NCBI GenBank assembly: GCA_021812845.1 | Contig: JAKAML010000132.1 | Coordinates: 1 to 5,237, forward strand | Origin: Pseudomonadota bacterium | GTDB lineage: Bacteria; Pseudomonadota; Alphaproteobacteria; Rhizobiales; Hyphomicrobiaceae | DNA: 5,237 bases | Reading direction: 5' to 3' | Shown here: positions 5,013 to 5,237 of the stretch, piece after piece | Position numbering within the stretch: the stretch's first letter is position 1 | How the letters are laid out: each line of letters begins with the position of its first letter | Translations under genes and position numbers: made by a program | The notes under the pieces: generated by a model | The model's database searches: none | What the model saw: the letters and a program-made list of their open reading frames with translations, nothing else | Told to the model about the DNA's origin: nothing

Positions 5013-5237
5013 ATGTTCCTGCGTCGCCTGCTCGAGATGTCGAGCCGTCCCTCCGTCGCCGCCCTGCTGGCGGCGGCGCTGCTCACCGCCTGTGCCGATC
5101 CCGGCGGGTACGCCCCGCCGAGCTTCGCCACCCGGGCGCAGGAGCCGCGCCACGACCGCACGTTTCGCCTCGGCATCGGCGACAAGCTCAAGATCACCGT
5201 GTTCGGCGAGGACAACCTGTCGAGCCAGGTCGAGGTC
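5013..5237 (+). CDS. Polysaccharide export outer-membrane lipoprotein (Wza-type), N-terminal part
   Basis: The first 75 codons of a gene that runs off the right edge with no stop in frame. Residues 1-27 form a lipoprotein signal peptide: Arg4/Arg5, a hydrophobic core (VAALLAAALL), and lipobox LTAC with Cys27 as the lipidated residue. Ala28 at +2 fits sorting to the outer membrane. After a short linker, FRLGIGDKLKITVFGEDNLSSQVEV (51-75) matches the start of the Poly_export domain, which usually reads YxLGPGDxLxIxVFGExxLS. These proteins form the outer-membrane channel through which capsule or exopolysaccharide leaves the cell, working with a Wzc-type chain-length regulator. ATG 5013 is chosen because it gives a complete signal peptide; GAGAG at 4997-5001 is a weak and distant ribosome site. 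An ATG at 5037 (codon 9) would also leave a usable signal, so the start is not certain. It probably opens a polysaccharide operon continuing to the right. Confidence 0.9.
   Translation, partial: MFLRRLLEMSSRPSVAALLAAALLTACADPGGYAPPSFATRAQEPRHDRTFRLGIGDKLKITVFGEDNLSSQVEV

Noticed and set aside
1..5237. CRISPR arrays, tRNA/rRNA genes, transposases, phage integrases, defence genes
   Set aside because: No regularly spaced repeats, no RNA-like clover or rRNA core sequences, and no such protein motifs were seen in the real coding frames.

Overview
The window is very GC-rich (about 70% G+C by eye) and codon third positions are almost all G or C. Gene content is typical of an alphaproteobacterium, probably of the order Hyphomicrobiales: an Omp25/RopB-like porin-type barrel, a D-glycerate/hydroxypyruvate-reductase-like dehydrogenase, and TTAACC-type intergenic motifs. 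No genus can be named from the sequence alone. There are no RNA genes, CRISPR arrays, insertion sequences or phage genes. It reads as an ordinary chromosomal segment made of several small, independent transcription units.

Layout. (1) Positions 2-1542: the C-terminal end of a membrane protein, probably a TRAP-transporter large permease, is coupled by an ATGA overlap to an amidase-signature hydrolase. This looks like the tail of an uptake-plus-catabolism operon. A further short reading frame (1539-1676) overlaps the amidase stop by GTGA and may be a small gene or a frameshifted remnant. (2) 1799-2494: a secreted outer-membrane beta-barrel protein on the plus strand. (3) 2528-3496, minus strand: a D-2-hydroxyacid dehydrogenase that converges on the barrel gene. 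(4) 3710-4090, plus strand: a 126-residue protein of unknown function with an N-terminal hydrophobic segment and two cysteines, divergent from the dehydrogenase. (5) 4126-4848, minus strand: a class I SAM-dependent methyltransferase, convergent with the small gene. (6) 5013 to the window edge, plus strand: the start of a Wza-type polysaccharide export lipoprotein, divergent from the methyltransferase. The last two genes probably mark the edge of a surface-polysaccharide locus.

No clearly new system is visible. The most interesting pattern is regulatory. TTAA occurs only three times in the window by eye, every time as TTAACC on the plus strand, in an intergenic region, 91-106 bases upstream of a plus-strand start codon. 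Two of the three copies have a second TTAG box at CtrA-like 7-base spacing. All three downstream genes encode proteins predicted to be exported or envelope-located.
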